From NCBI RefSeq assembly GCF_003945545.1, contig NZ_CP029617.1, forward strand, positions 868,001-932,000: a stretch of DNA of 64,000 nucleotides, given 5' to 3'. This document shows, in pieces, positions 21,919 through 30,446 of this stretch. The notes beneath the pieces are model-generated. The model saw only the letters and a list, made by a program, of their open reading frames with translations. It had not been told where the DNA came from and searched no databases. The stretch comes from Streptomyces sp. WAC 01529 (GTDB lineage: Bacteria; Actinomycetota; Actinomycetes; Streptomycetales; Streptomycetaceae). Every line of letters begins with the position of its first letter. Position 1 is the first letter of the stretch. Made by a program: the position numbers and the translations under genes.

Positions 21919-22389
21919 ATGTACCACCACTTCACCGGCAAGCCCGACCTCGCGCTCGCCGCGATCCGACGCACCGCCGAGCAGATGCGAGCCACGGCCG
22001 AGGCCGTGCTCGGCGGCACCGGATCGGCGTACGCGCGCATCGAGGCGTATCTGCTGCGCGAGCGCGACGTGTTGAGGGGCTGCCCGGTCGGGCGGCTCAC
22101 GATGGATCCGGACGTCGTCGCCAGCGACGAGCTGCGCGCGCCCGTCACCGAGACCCTCGACTGGCTGCGCGAGCGGCTCGCGGGGATCGTGGAAGAGGGC
22201 GTCGCCCAGGGCGAGTTCACGGCCGGGCTCGACCCTCGGGAGATCGCCTCGGCGATCGTCGCGACGGTGCAGGGCGGCTATGTCCTGGCCCGCTCCTCCG
22301 GCTCACCGGCCGCTTTCGACGCGGCGGTGCGGGGCCTGCTCGCGCTGCTCGGCGCCTGCGCCGCCGCTCCCCGCACCACCACTTCATAA
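21901..22389 (+). pseudogene. TetR/AcrR-family regulator lacking its N-terminal DNA-binding domain
   Basis: The frame gives GINSPMYHHFTGKPDLALAA, the end of a TetR recognition helix region, followed by a complete ligand-binding/dimerisation domain to 22389. A normal TetR protein would have about 40 more residues upstream (start, helices 1 and 2). ATG at 21919 could still give a 156-residue protein unable to bind DNA. The missing part coincides with the end of the mobile element, so disruption by integration is the best explanation. It sits 2 bp before the cupin gene, which it probably regulated. Confidence 0.72.
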
Positions 22390-22391
22390 GG

Positions 22392-22802
22392 ATGCGTACG
22401 TTGCACATCACCCGCAGTCGGCCGGACACCCGGCGAGGTCCCGCCGAGCACTTCACCGGCACGGTATGGCTCGACGAGATAGCCGCGCCCGAACCCCCTT
22501 CCCGGCTACGGATGTTCAGCGTCCACTTCGCGCCGGGCGCCCGCACCGCCTGGCACCGCCATCCGCACGGCCAGGTGCTGCATGTCACCGAGGGTGAGGG
22601 TCTCGTGCAGCGCGAGGGAGGTGCCGTCGAGCCGATCCGGGCGGGCGACACGGTCTGGATCGAGCCCGGAGAGACGCACTGGCACGGGGCGGGGCCGCGC
22701 ACGTTCATGACGCACCTCGCCGTGGTCGAGGCGGCCGAGGACGGGACGGCCGCCGACTGGGGCCCGCTGGTCGACGACGGAATCTACCCCAACTGCCCCT
22801 GA
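22392..22802 (+). CDS. Cupin-domain protein
   Basis: A 136-residue single-cupin protein. Motif 1 has WHRHPHGQVLHVTEGEG (about 57-73) and motif 2 contains PGETHWHGAG, giving the His/Glu/His set that binds a metal. Such small cupins include isomerases, dioxygenases and quercetinase-like proteins; substrate unknown. It is followed at 17 bp by the DUF4865 gene and then a phosphotriesterase-like gene, so the three form one operon behind the damaged TetR gene. Confidence 0.85.
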   Translation: MRTLHITRSRPDTRRGPAEHFTGTVWLDEIAAPEPPSRLRMFSVHFAPGARTAWHRHPHGQVLHVTEGEGLVQREGGAVEPIRAGDTVWIEPGETHWHGAGPRTFMTHLAVVEAAEDGTAADWGPLVDDGIYPNCP

Positions 22803-22819
22803 TACCACCGGAGTACGCG

Positions 22820-23407
22820 ATGCACGCGATGCAGTACGAGATCACCCTTCCCGCCGACTACGACATGGGGGTCATCCGCCACCGCGTCGAGTCGAAGGGG
22901 CACCTTCTGGACGCGTTCCCCGGACTCGGCTTCAAGGCCTATCTGATGCGCGAACGCGGCAGGGACGGCTCGCCCGTCAACCAGTACGCGCCGTTCTACC
23001 TCTGGAACACCCCGGCGGGCATGCACTCCTTCCTCTGGGGGCCCGGCTTCCAGGGGCTCGTGGACGACTTCGGGCGGCCGGTGGTCCAGCACTGGTCGGC
23101 CCTCGCCTACGAGGAGTCGGCCACGCCCACGGTCACGCCGAGGGTGGCGCTGCGCCACCGCCGGAGCATCCCCGAGGGGACGCCACTGCCTGGGCTCGCC
23201 GAGGAACTGGCGTGCGCAACAAAGGAGTTGGTGAAGGAGAGCGACGCGTTGAGCGCGGTCGCCGCCGTCGATCCCCGGACCTGGGAAGTGGTGCACTTCT
23301 CGCTCTGGGAGCACGAGGTGCCCGAGGGGCGGCCGGGGGATGTCTTCCAGGTGCTGCATCTGTCGACGCCCGAGCGCGACCGGTTGGCGCGGGGGCGGCA
23401 GTGGTGA
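22820..23407 (+). CDS. DUF4865 family protein
   Basis: A 195-residue protein opening MHAMQYEITLPADYDMGVIR, the signature start of the DUF4865 family, with LGFKAYLMRERG and YAPFYLWNTPAGMHSFLWGP following. GGAG lies before the first ATG. Family members are often next to TetR regulators and small oxidoreductases, but their activity is unknown. Two ferredoxin-like halves as in stress-responsive A/B barrel monooxygenases are conceivable. Its stop overlaps the next gene's GTG. Confidence 0.83.
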   Translation: MHAMQYEITLPADYDMGVIRHRVESKGHLLDAFPGLGFKAYLMRERGRDGSPVNQYAPFYLWNTPAGMHSFLWGPGFQGLVDDFGRPVVQHWSALAYEESATPTVTPRVALRHRRSIPEGTPLPGLAEELACATKELVKESDALSAVAAVDPRTWEVVHFSLWEHEVPEGRPGDVFQVLHLSTPERDRLARGRQW

Positions 23408-24327
23408 CCTCCGCTCCCGAGAAGGTCCGTACGGTTCTCGGTGACATCGACCCGGCGGAGCTCGGGGTCTGCGACGCCCATGACCATCTCTTCCTGCGCA
23501 GCCCTCAACTTCCCGGCCAGGAGCTGGACTCGGTCGAGGCGGCGGCCGAGGAGCTGGCGGCGTTCCGCGCGGCGGGCGGGGCGGGCGTGGTGCAGTGGAC
23601 ACCGCACGGGATGGGGCGGCACGCGGAGCGGCTTCCGGAGCTGTCCGGGGCGACGGGCGTACGGATCGTCGCCGCGACGGGGCTGCACCAAGCCGCCCAT
23701 TACGCACCGGAGTCGCTGGCGCGGCTGCGCGCGCAGGACCTGGCGGAGCTGTTCGTCCGCGAACTCACCGAAGGCATCGGGCACTCCGGTGTGCGGGCCG
23801 GTCTGATCAAGGTGGCGGGAGGCTTTCACGGGCTCGACGACCACGCCCGCTGGACGATGACCGCCGCGGCCGAGGCGCACCACGCGACGGGCGCGCCGAT
23901 CGCCGTCCATCTGGAGCTCGGCACCGCCGCGCTGTACGTACTCGACCTGCTCTGCGGGGAGTTGGCGGTGGCCCCGCACCGGGTGATCCTCGGCCATCTC
24001 AACCGCTTCCCCGACCCGGCCCTCCACCACCAGGCCGCCGAGGCGGGCGCCCTCCTGGCCTTCGACGGGCCGTCCCGCGCCCACCACGCCACGGACTGGC
24101 GCATGCCGGACGCGGTGCGCTCCCTGGCCGACGCGGGGTTCGGGGACCGCATGCTCCTGGGCGGCGACACGACCACGGCCGGGGCCCGGTCGGTGCGCGG
24201 CGGACCCGGCATGCCGCATCTGCTGCGCGGAGTGCGGCCCCGCCTCGAACGCGCGGTGGGCGCGGAACTGACCGAGCTGATCCTCACGGTCAACGCGGGG
24301 CGGGCGTTCGGGGTGGCCTGGGGATAG
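23404..24327 (+). CDS. Phosphotriesterase-family metal-dependent hydrolase
   Basis: A 307-residue TIM-barrel hydrolase. CDAHDHLF (23-30) gives the first two metal ligands, LIKVAGG in the middle gives the bridging Lys, later His residues lie in AVHLELG and ILGHLNR, and LLGGDTT supplies the final Asp. This is the binuclear centre of the phosphotriesterase/lactonase family, so a lactone or phosphoester substrate is likely. GTG at 23404 overlaps the DUF4865 stop, so the two are co-translated. Confidence 0.85.
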   Translation: MTSAPEKVRTVLGDIDPAELGVCDAHDHLFLRSPQLPGQELDSVEAAAEELAAFRAAGGAGVVQWTPHGMGRHAERLPELSGATGVRIVAATGLHQAAHYAPESLARLRAQDLAELFVRELTEGIGHSGVRAGLIKVAGGFHGLDDHARWTMTAAAEAHHATGAPIAVHLELGTAALYVLDLLCGELAVAPHRVILGHLNRFPDPALHHQAAEAGALLAFDGPSRAHHATDWRMPDAVRSLADAGFGDRMLLGGDTTTAGARSVRGGPGMPHLLRGVRPRLERAVGAELTELILTVNAGRAFGVAWG

Positions 24328-24435
24328 GGGTGGCCTAGGGATAGCGGACAGGCCCGGGTGGATGGAGCCGGCTCCGGGTGAGGGCACCCGCGTACGTATT
24401 GCACTGCGCGTTCCAAAACCTGTACCGTCTTCCCC

Positions 24436-25035
24436 ATGGCCCGACCGAGGACGTTCGACGAGGAGCGGGCCCTGGACGCGGCGATGCACGCCTTCTGGGT
24501 GAACGGCTACGAGGCCACCTCGACCCAGGACCTGTGCGAAGCCACCGGCCTGGGCCGCAGCAGCATCTACAACACCTTCAGCAGCAAGCACGACCTGTTC
24601 CGGCGCGCGCTGGCCCGCTACATGGAGACCATGAACGCGGCGCAGATCGAGATCCTGGAGGACGTGGAGCGCACGGGCATCGAGCGTGTCCGGGCGCTGC
24701 TCGCCCGCATCATCGAGGGCGAGTTCGAGCACAGAGAAGACGGTCACAGCATCGGCTGCCTCACCGTCAACACCACCGTCGAACTCGCCGCGCGCGACCC
24801 CGAGGCGGCCGCGATGCTGGAGCGGGACCTCGCGACGCGGCTCACCATGCTGCGCACCGCGATCCGCTCCGGGCAGCGGGACGGCGACATCACGGCCGAA
24901 CGGGACGCACAGACCCTCGCCCGGTACGTCAACGCCGTCATCGGCGGCATGCGGATCTCCGCGCAGGGCGGCGCCGACCGGGCCACCCTGGAGGCCATCG
25001 CCGACACCGCACTCGACGCTCTGGCGGCCCGCTAG
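24436..25035 (+). CDS. TetR-family transcriptional regulator
   Basis: A 199-residue regulator with an intact N-terminal helix-turn-helix: TSTQDLCEATGLGRSSIYNT and FSSKHDLF. The C-terminal ligand domain has IGCLTVNTTVELAARDPEAA, typical of the TetR_C subgroup near YxaF/LmrA. ATG at 24436 has little leader sequence and no clear ribosome site. It precedes an MFS exporter in the same direction by 126 bp and probably represses it and itself. Confidence 0.9.
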   Translation: MARPRTFDEERALDAAMHAFWVNGYEATSTQDLCEATGLGRSSIYNTFSSKHDLFRRALARYMETMNAAQIEILEDVERTGIERVRALLARIIEGEFEHREDGHSIGCLTVNTTVELAARDPEAAAMLERDLATRLTMLRTAIRSGQRDGDITAERDAQTLARYVNAVIGGMRISAQGGADRATLEAIADTALDALAAR

Positions 25036-25161
25036 CCGCCGCGCGCGACATGCGCGGGCGCCACGCCTCTGCGACCGGTCATGCCCGCAAGCCCTTGCCG
25101 TGTCTCGCCATGCCCTTGTTTTGTACTGACCTATCTAAAATGATGACAGGAGCACACCGCC

Positions 25162-26385
25162 ATGCCCCGCGCCGTATACGTACTGGCCCTTGGCATCTTC
25201 GCCATGGTGACCAGCGAATTCGTGGTCGCAGGTCTGATGCCGCAGATGGCCGAGGGACTGGACGCCACGATCCCCGAGATCGGTTATCTCATCACCGCCT
25301 TCGCCGCCGCGATGGCCCTCGGCGGACCCTTCCTGACGGTCGCCCTGCTGAAGATGCGTCAGAAGTCCGCACTGATACTGCTCTTCGGCATCTTCCTCGT
25401 CGGCAATGTGCTCGCCGCTCTCGCGCCCGACTACCGCACCATGCTCGTGGCCCGCGTGCTCACCGGTATCGCGTCACAGGCGTTCTTCGGCGTCTCCATC
25501 TCCCTGGCCTCCCGCATCACCCGGCCCGAAGTGCGCGGCCGCGCCGTCGCCGTGGCGCTCAACGGGCTGATGCTGGGCACACTGCTCGGCCTGCCGCTCT
25601 CCACCGTCATCGGTGAACACCTGGGCTGGCGCGCCGCGTTCTGGGCCATCACCGCCCTGACCGTGCTCGCCGCCCTGGCCACGCTCGCCGGGGTACCGGG
25701 TGCCGACGGCGAGTCCGAGGAGAGCGGCGGCCTGCGCGCGGAACTGGGCGCCTTCCGCAATCCACGGCTGTGGCTCACCCTCACCACGAGCACCTTCGTC
25801 ATCGGCGCCACCTTCTCCGCCTTCAGCTACCTCAACCCGATCCTCACCGAGATCACCGGCTTCTCCACCGGAACGGTTCCGCTGCTGCTCATCGCGTACG
25901 GCGCGGCGACCGTCGTCGGCAACACGGTCGTCGGACGGCTCGCCGACCGCCGGGCAGTCCCCGTGCTCGTCGTTGGCCTCGCGCTGAACCTGGCCTTCCT
26001 CACCGGGTTCGCGCTCCTCGCCCAACTGGCCGCCCCCGCCGTCGTGTTGATGATGGGCATCGGCCTGGTCGGCGTCACCATGAACCCGGCCCTGGTGACC
26101 CGCGTCCAGCGCACCGGCAACGCACGGCCACTGGTGAACACCGTCCACTCCTCGTTCATCACGCTCGGCATCATCATCGCCACGTCCGTCGGCGGCCCCG
26201 CCATCGACGTCTTCGGCCTGCGGGCGCCGCTGTGGATCGGCGCGGGGCTCGCACTGCTCGGGCTCGGCACGCTCCTGCCGGACGTACTGCGCCGCCGCAC
26301 CGAAGCGCGTACTGCCACAGCTACAGCCACAGCCGCAGCCGTGGTCGCTGCTCCGGCGGCGGAGGCGGCCACCGCCGCCAGGTAG
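25162..26385 (+). CDS. MFS drug/sugar exporter (DHA1, 12 TM)
   Basis: A 407-residue transporter starting MPRAVYVLALGIFAMVTSEF, with the EFVVAGLMPQMAEGL motif of the AraJ/Cmx-like DHA1 group, which exports chloramphenicol, arabinose or other small molecules by proton antiport. Twelve hydrophobic segments can be counted. The C-terminus is Ala/Thr-rich. GACAGGAG precedes the start. An AT-rich element (TTGTTTTGTACTGACCTATC) 20-45 bp upstream is probably its promoter and the target of the TetR regulator. Confidence 0.9.
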   Translation: MPRAVYVLALGIFAMVTSEFVVAGLMPQMAEGLDATIPEIGYLITAFAAAMALGGPFLTVALLKMRQKSALILLFGIFLVGNVLAALAPDYRTMLVARVLTGIASQAFFGVSISLASRITRPEVRGRAVAVALNGLMLGTLLGLPLSTVIGEHLGWRAAFWAITALTVLAALATLAGVPGADGESEESGGLRAELGAFRNPRLWLTLTTSTFVIGATFSAFSYLNPILTEITGFSTGTVPLLLIAYGAATVVGNTVVGRLADRRAVPVLVVGLALNLAFLTGFALLAQLAAPAVVLMMGIGLVGVTMNPALVTRVQRTGNARPLVNTVHSSFITLGIIIATSVGGPAIDVFGLRAPLWIGAGLALLGLGTLLPDVLRRRTEARTATATATAAAVVAAPAAEAATAAR

Positions 26386-26388
26386 GGG

Positions 26389-27621
26389 TCAGCCCAGCGC
26401 GCGCAGGGGGTCGTCGAGCACCGGCTGCCAGGCCAGCTCGGCGGCCCCCACCAGGCTGTTGTGGTCCAGCGTGCAGGCGAGGATCGGCACGCTGCCGCTG
26501 CGCCCCCACAGGCTCCGGTCCGCGACGACGGCCCGCAGCCGCTCGGGGTCCGCCTCCAGGAGGGCGCGGTGCAGGCCGCCGAGGATGATCCGGTCCGGGT
26601 TGAGGATGTTGACGAGGCCCGCGAGGCCCAGACCGAGCCGGTCGATCAGCGCCTCGGCGGCCGCGCGCACGGACGGATCGCCGTACGCGTCGCGGAGCAG
26701 GTTGCGGGCCTGCAGGAGCAGCCCCTCGGGGCCGGGCTCGCGGCCCGACTCCGTAAGGAAGGCGAGGGGGTCCGTCTCGACGTCCAGGCAGCCCCGGCTG
26801 CCGCAGTGGCACGGCCGACCCTCCGGGTTCACGGTGAGGTGGCCGACCTCCAGGGCGAGGCCTGAACTCCCGGTGTGCAGGCGGCCATCGAGGACGAGCG
26901 CGCCGCCGACGCCCCGGTGTCCGGTCGCCACGCACAGCAGGTCCCGGGCGCCCCGGCCCGCGCCGTGGCGGTGCTCGGCGAGGGCGGCGAGGTTCACGTC
27001 GTTGCCGGCGAAGGCCGGTCCCTCGATGCCCGCCGCGCGCACGCACTCGGTGAAGATCTCGCGGACCTGCGCGCCCGCGGGCCACGCCAGGTGCAGCGGG
27101 TTGAGGGCCGTGCCCTCCGGCTCGGCCACCGCGGACGGCACCGCGAGCCCCGCCCCCACACAGCGCCTGCCGGTCTCCCGCAGCAGCCGCGCGCCCGCGT
27201 CGACCACGGAACCGAGTACCTGCGCGGGATCGGCGTCGATGGTCTCGCAGCCGGGCGCGGTCGCGACCGTGCGCCCCCCGAGCCCCACGAGCGCGGCCCG
27301 GAAGCCGTCGGCGTGCACCTGCGCCGCCAGCACGACGGGCCCCTCGTCCGCGACGGAGAGGCGGTGCGAGGGCCTGCCCTGCGAGCCCGCGGCCGCGCTC
27401 GGCTTCGCGTCGATCCGGATCAGGCCGAGCGCTTCCAGCTCGGCGGCGACGGCACCCGCCGTGGCGCGCGTGACGCCCAGCTCGGACGTGAGCACGGCAC
27501 GGGTGGGAGCGCGCCCGGTGTGCACCAGTTCGAGCGCGGGACCCAGCGCGCCGCGCCCTCGCTCCAGGCGGGTACGCGTGGTCACTTCCCCCTCGGCACG
27601 GGGGTCAGCCTTGCCGTTCAT
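26389..27621 (-). CDS. ROK-family transcriptional regulator
   Basis: A 410-residue protein. An N-terminal winged helix-turn-helix (about 20-75, with LTSELGVTRATAGAVAAELE) precedes a ROK sugar-kinase-like fold containing the zinc motif CHCGSRGCLDVE. Proteins of this build (XylR/NagC type) are repressors that bind sugars. The start ATG 27621 has GGGAG 10 bases before it. It diverges from the MFS gene at 27763 and converges with the DHA1 exporter. Likely regulator of the divergent transporter. Confidence 0.88.
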   Translation of the reverse strand: MNGKADPRAEGEVTTRTRLERGRGALGPALELVHTGRAPTRAVLTSELGVTRATAGAVAAELEALGLIRIDAKPSAAAGSQGRPSHRLSVADEGPVVLAAQVHADGFRAALVGLGGRTVATAPGCETIDADPAQVLGSVVDAGARLLRETGRRCVGAGLAVPSAVAEPEGTALNPLHLAWPAGAQVREIFTECVRAAGIEGPAFAGNDVNLAALAEHRHGAGRGARDLLCVATGHRGVGGALVLDGRLHTGSSGLALEVGHLTVNPEGRPCHCGSRGCLDVETDPLAFLTESGREPGPEGLLLQARNLLRDAYGDPSVRAAAEALIDRLGLGLAGLVNILNPDRIILGGLHRALLEADPERLRAVVADRSLWGRSGSVPILACTLDHNSLVGAAELAWQPVLDDPLRALG

Positions 27622-27726
27622 GAGGGCGAGTCTCCCATGATCCGTACACGGCCTCGCCGTTCGCACGCCATCGGTTCGTTCCTCCCGGTAACCGTCCCGT
27701 ACGCCTCACCGCTCGCCGAAACCGTC

Positions 27727-27756
27727 TTGTACACGGCCGGTGCGCACCCCTACTCT
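27727..27756 (+). promoter_or_regulatory. Promoter of the leaderless MFS gene
   Basis: TTGTAC (27727-27732) and TACTCT (27751-27756) are spaced by 18 bp, and the GTG start follows 6 bp after the -10 box. This geometry predicts a leaderless mRNA. Confidence 0.55.
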
Positions 27757-27762
27757 GACTTT

Positions 27763-29064
27763 GTGCCGCTACTAAACAAACTCGGGACCGCAGCGCCGCG
27801 GCCCACCGCCCCCGACCTCCGCCGCCTGCGGGTGGCGCTCACCGTCTTCTTCGCCCTCGACGGCTTCGTCTTCGCCGGATGGGTCGTCCGCATACCCGCC
27901 ATCAAGGAGCGCACCGGAGCCTCGGCGAGCCAGCTCGGGCTCGCCCTGCTCGCCGTCTCCGCCGGCGCGGTCATCACGATGACCCTGACCGGACAGCTCT
28001 GCAGGCGCTACGGCAGCCTGCCCGTGACGGTCGCCTGCGGGGTGCTGCTGCCGCTGAGCGTGGCGCTGCCGTCGCTCGCGGATTCGGTCCTGGTGCTCTC
28101 GCTCGTCCTGCTGGTCTTCGGAGCCGCGTACGGCGGTATCAGCGTCGCGATGAACAGTGCCGCCGTCGACCTGGTGAGCGCGCTGCGGCGGCCCGTGATG
28201 CCCAGCTTCCACGCGGCCTTCAGCCTGGGCGGCATGCTCGGCGCGGGCCTCGGCGGCCTGGTCGCGGGGCACCTCTCCCCCACTCCGCATCTGCTCGGCA
28301 TCACCGTCCTCGGCCTCACGGTCACCGCGGTGACGGCGCCCGCGCTGCTGCGGCGCGGCGCGGCGGACCTCCTGCGGGCACACGCCCCGGCCCGGCCCCA
28401 GAGCCCCTCCCACCCGGCGGGCCGCCGCATGGACCGCCGCACGCGCGGCCTCGTCCTGGTCTTCGGGCTCATCGCGCTGTGCACGGCGTACGGCGAGGGC
28501 GCCATCGCGGACTGGGGCCCGCTCCACCTGGAGCAGGACCTGCACGCGCACCCGGGCGTCGCCGCCGCGGCCTACTCGTGCTTCGCCTTCGCTATGACCA
28601 TCGGCCGCCTCTCGGGCACCACGCTCCTGGAACGGCTCGGCCGGACCCGTACCGTGGTCGGCGGTGGCGCGACGGCGTGCGCCGGAATGCTGCTCGGGGC
28701 GCTCGCCCCTTCCACGGGCCTCGCCCTCGCGGGCTTCGCCGTCACCGGGCTCGGCCTCGCCAACATCTTCCCCGTGGCGGTCGAACGCGCGGGCGCGCTC
28801 GCCGGTCCGAGCGGTGTCGCCGCCGCGTCGACGCTCGGCTACGGCGGGATGCTCCTCGGGCCGCCCCTCATCGGGTTCATGGCGGACTGGTACTCGCTGC
28901 CCACCGCCCAGACGAGCGTGGCCGTGCTGGCCGGGGCCGCCGCGTGCATCGGCTTCGCGACCCGGCGTACGGAGCGCGCGGAGTCCAAGGACCGTATGGA
29001 GACCAGGGACCGTGCGGAGCACACAGCGCACGTGGAGCGCAAGGAATCCACGGAAACGGTCTGA
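27763..29064 (+). CDS. MFS transporter (FucP/YbjJ-like)
   Basis: A 433-residue membrane protein with about 12 hydrophobic helices, beginning (V)PLLNKLGTAAPRPTAPDLRR. FVFAGWVVRIPAIKERTGAS (about 30-50) is characteristic of the YbjJ-like MFS group. The first GTG after the promoter is chosen; the frame is open far upstream, but only antisense to the ROK gene. The C-terminal tail (about 405-433) is highly charged and repetitive (TRDRAEH, HVERKEST). Divergent from the ROK regulator. Confidence 0.85.
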   Translation: MPLLNKLGTAAPRPTAPDLRRLRVALTVFFALDGFVFAGWVVRIPAIKERTGASASQLGLALLAVSAGAVITMTLTGQLCRRYGSLPVTVACGVLLPLSVALPSLADSVLVLSLVLLVFGAAYGGISVAMNSAAVDLVSALRRPVMPSFHAAFSLGGMLGAGLGGLVAGHLSPTPHLLGITVLGLTVTAVTAPALLRRGAADLLRAHAPARPQSPSHPAGRRMDRRTRGLVLVFGLIALCTAYGEGAIADWGPLHLEQDLHAHPGVAAAAYSCFAFAMTIGRLSGTTLLERLGRTRTVVGGGATACAGMLLGALAPSTGLALAGFAVTGLGLANIFPVAVERAGALAGPSGVAAASTLGYGGMLLGPPLIGFMADWYSLPTAQTSVAVLAGAAACIGFATRRTERAESKDRMETRDRAEHTAHVERKESTETV

Positions 29065-29115
29065 CATATTCCGGAGGCTTCCGTTCGAGTGCGCTCCGTC
29101 CGACACAATCCCCGC

Positions 29116-29859
29116 ATGGACATTTCCCGACACATTCAAGTAGTCAGCGAAGAAGGGCAGTTGCTGGCCCGGGCCGCCGGGGAGGCCGGGCCCGACGCCA
29201 AGGTGCCCACCTGTCCGGACTGGGAGGTGCGTGACCTGCTGCGGCACACGGGGATGGTGCACCGCTGGGCCGCTGCGTTCATCACGGAGCGGCGCACCGA
29301 GTTCCGGCTCGGCGGGCAGCTGCCGGATCTGGACGGCGCGGCGCTCCTCGACTGGTTTCGCGAGGGGCACGCCGCGCTGGTCGACACGCTCACCTCCGCA
29401 CCGCCCGACGTCGAGTGCTGGGCGTTCCTGCCCGCCCCCTCGCCGCTGGCCTTCTGGGCACGGCGGCAGGCGAACGAGACGACCGTCCACCGGGTCGACG
29501 CCGAGGCGGCGCGCGGCGGCACCCCGTCGCCGGTGGGCGTCGAGTTCGCCGTGGACGGGATCGAGGAGCTGCTGCTCGGCTTCCACGCCCGCGAGAAGAG
29601 CCAGGTGCGCAGCGAGGTGCCCCGGGTGCTGCGGGTGCGGGCCACGGACGCGGGCGCCGAGTGGAGTTGGACCGTACGCCTCTCGGACGGTCCGCCGGTC
29701 GCGGAGCGCGGCGTGACGGCTCCCGCCGACTGCGAGGTGTCCGGGCAGGCGGCGCGGCTCTATCTGGCGCTGTGGAACCGGCTACCGTTCCCCGAGGTGA
29801 GCGGGGACCGTTCGCTCGCGGCGCTGTGGCGGCAGAAGTCCGCCATCGTCATGCGGTAA
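29116..29859 (+). CDS. Maleylpyruvate isomerase-family, mycothiol-dependent enzyme
   Basis: A 247-residue protein. The N-terminal DinB-like four-helix domain has CPDWEVRDLLRHTGMVHRWA and a later ANETTVHRVDAEAA, the His/Glu/His metal ligand pattern of mycothiol-dependent maleylpyruvate isomerases. The C-terminal domain (about 165-247) is the MDMPI C-domain with LYLALWNRLP. Substrate unknown; such enzymes detoxify or isomerise using mycothiol. The ATG lies about 6 bp after a CACAAT box, so it may be leaderless. Confidence 0.85.
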   Translation: MDISRHIQVVSEEGQLLARAAGEAGPDAKVPTCPDWEVRDLLRHTGMVHRWAAAFITERRTEFRLGGQLPDLDGAALLDWFREGHAALVDTLTSAPPDVECWAFLPAPSPLAFWARRQANETTVHRVDAEAARGGTPSPVGVEFAVDGIEELLLGFHAREKSQVRSEVPRVLRVRATDAGAEWSWTVRLSDGPPVAERGVTAPADCEVSGQAARLYLALWNRLPFPEVSGDRSLAALWRQKSAIVMR

Positions 29860-29937
29860 GAGGCGGCGGCGAGGCCGACCCGACGGGCGCCCCGGTGGGC
29901 GCCGCGCTCAAGGGGGCGGAGGCCGCGAGCCCCCCGC

Positions 29938-30357
29938 TCAGCCGCCGCACTCGGCGCCCTCCGCGCCGTCGGCGAGCATCCGCTTGAGGACGGCCCGCTG
30001 CAGGGGCCGCACCTCGCGGTGGAGTTCGCGCCCCTTGTCGGTCAGGGAGACCCGTACGCCTCGCCGGTCCTCGCTGCACATGCCGCGCTCCACGAGTCCG
30101 TCCTTGTCCAGGCGGCCGATGAGGCGGGAGAGCGCGCTCTGGCTCAGATGGACCTGCGCCGAGATCTCCTGCACGCGGAAGGTGCAGCCGCCGTCGTCCG
30201 ACGATCCCTCGGCCAGTACGTCGAGGACCTCGAAGTCGCTCGCCCCGAGGCCGTACGGATGCAGCTCACGGTCGAGTTCGCACAGTGTGCGCGCGTGCAC
30301 CGCGAGAATGCCACGCCATTGGTCCACGAGCCCTTGCTCGGCCGTTTTCGCCGCCAT
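29938..30357 (-). CDS. MarR-family transcriptional regulator
   Basis: A 139-residue winged helix-turn-helix protein. The recognition region ISAQVHLSQSALSRLIGRLD and the wing DRRGVRVSLTDKGR are typical. It diverges from a DHA2 multidrug exporter across 89 bp that contain inverted repeats, so it probably represses both genes and is released by a small molecule. Confidence 0.9.
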   Translation of the reverse strand: MAAKTAEQGLVDQWRGILAVHARTLCELDRELHPYGLGASDFEVLDVLAEGSSDDGGCTFRVQEISAQVHLSQSALSRLIGRLDKDGLVERGMCSEDRRGVRVSLTDKGRELHREVRPLQRAVLKRMLADGAEGAECGG

Positions 30358-30390
30358 GACATCGCACGGTAGCAGAGAACACCCTCATTG

Positions 30391-30439
30391 TTGCATCGGC
30401 ATTAAATGCGCTTGCACTCAATGCATATGCATGTACCTT
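30391..30439 (+). promoter_or_regulatory. MarR operator region and promoter of the DHA2 exporter
   Basis: GCATTAAATGC (30399-30409) and the palindrome ATGCATATGCAT (30421-30432) share TGCAT half-sites; TTGCAT at 30391 is another. TTGCAC (30412-30417) and TACCTT (30434-30439), 16 bp apart, form a promoter overlapped by them. The ATG at 30447 is only 7 bp beyond, so the message may be leaderless. Confidence 0.65.
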
Positions 30440-30446
30440 ACTGCGC

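Noticed and set aside
24328..24435. Operator for the TetR gene at 24436
   Set aside because: Only weak partial symmetry could be found, so no site was called.
26875..27762. N-terminal extension of the MFS gene at 27763
   Set aside because: It lies antisense to the ROK regulator; a promoter and leaderless GTG fit better.
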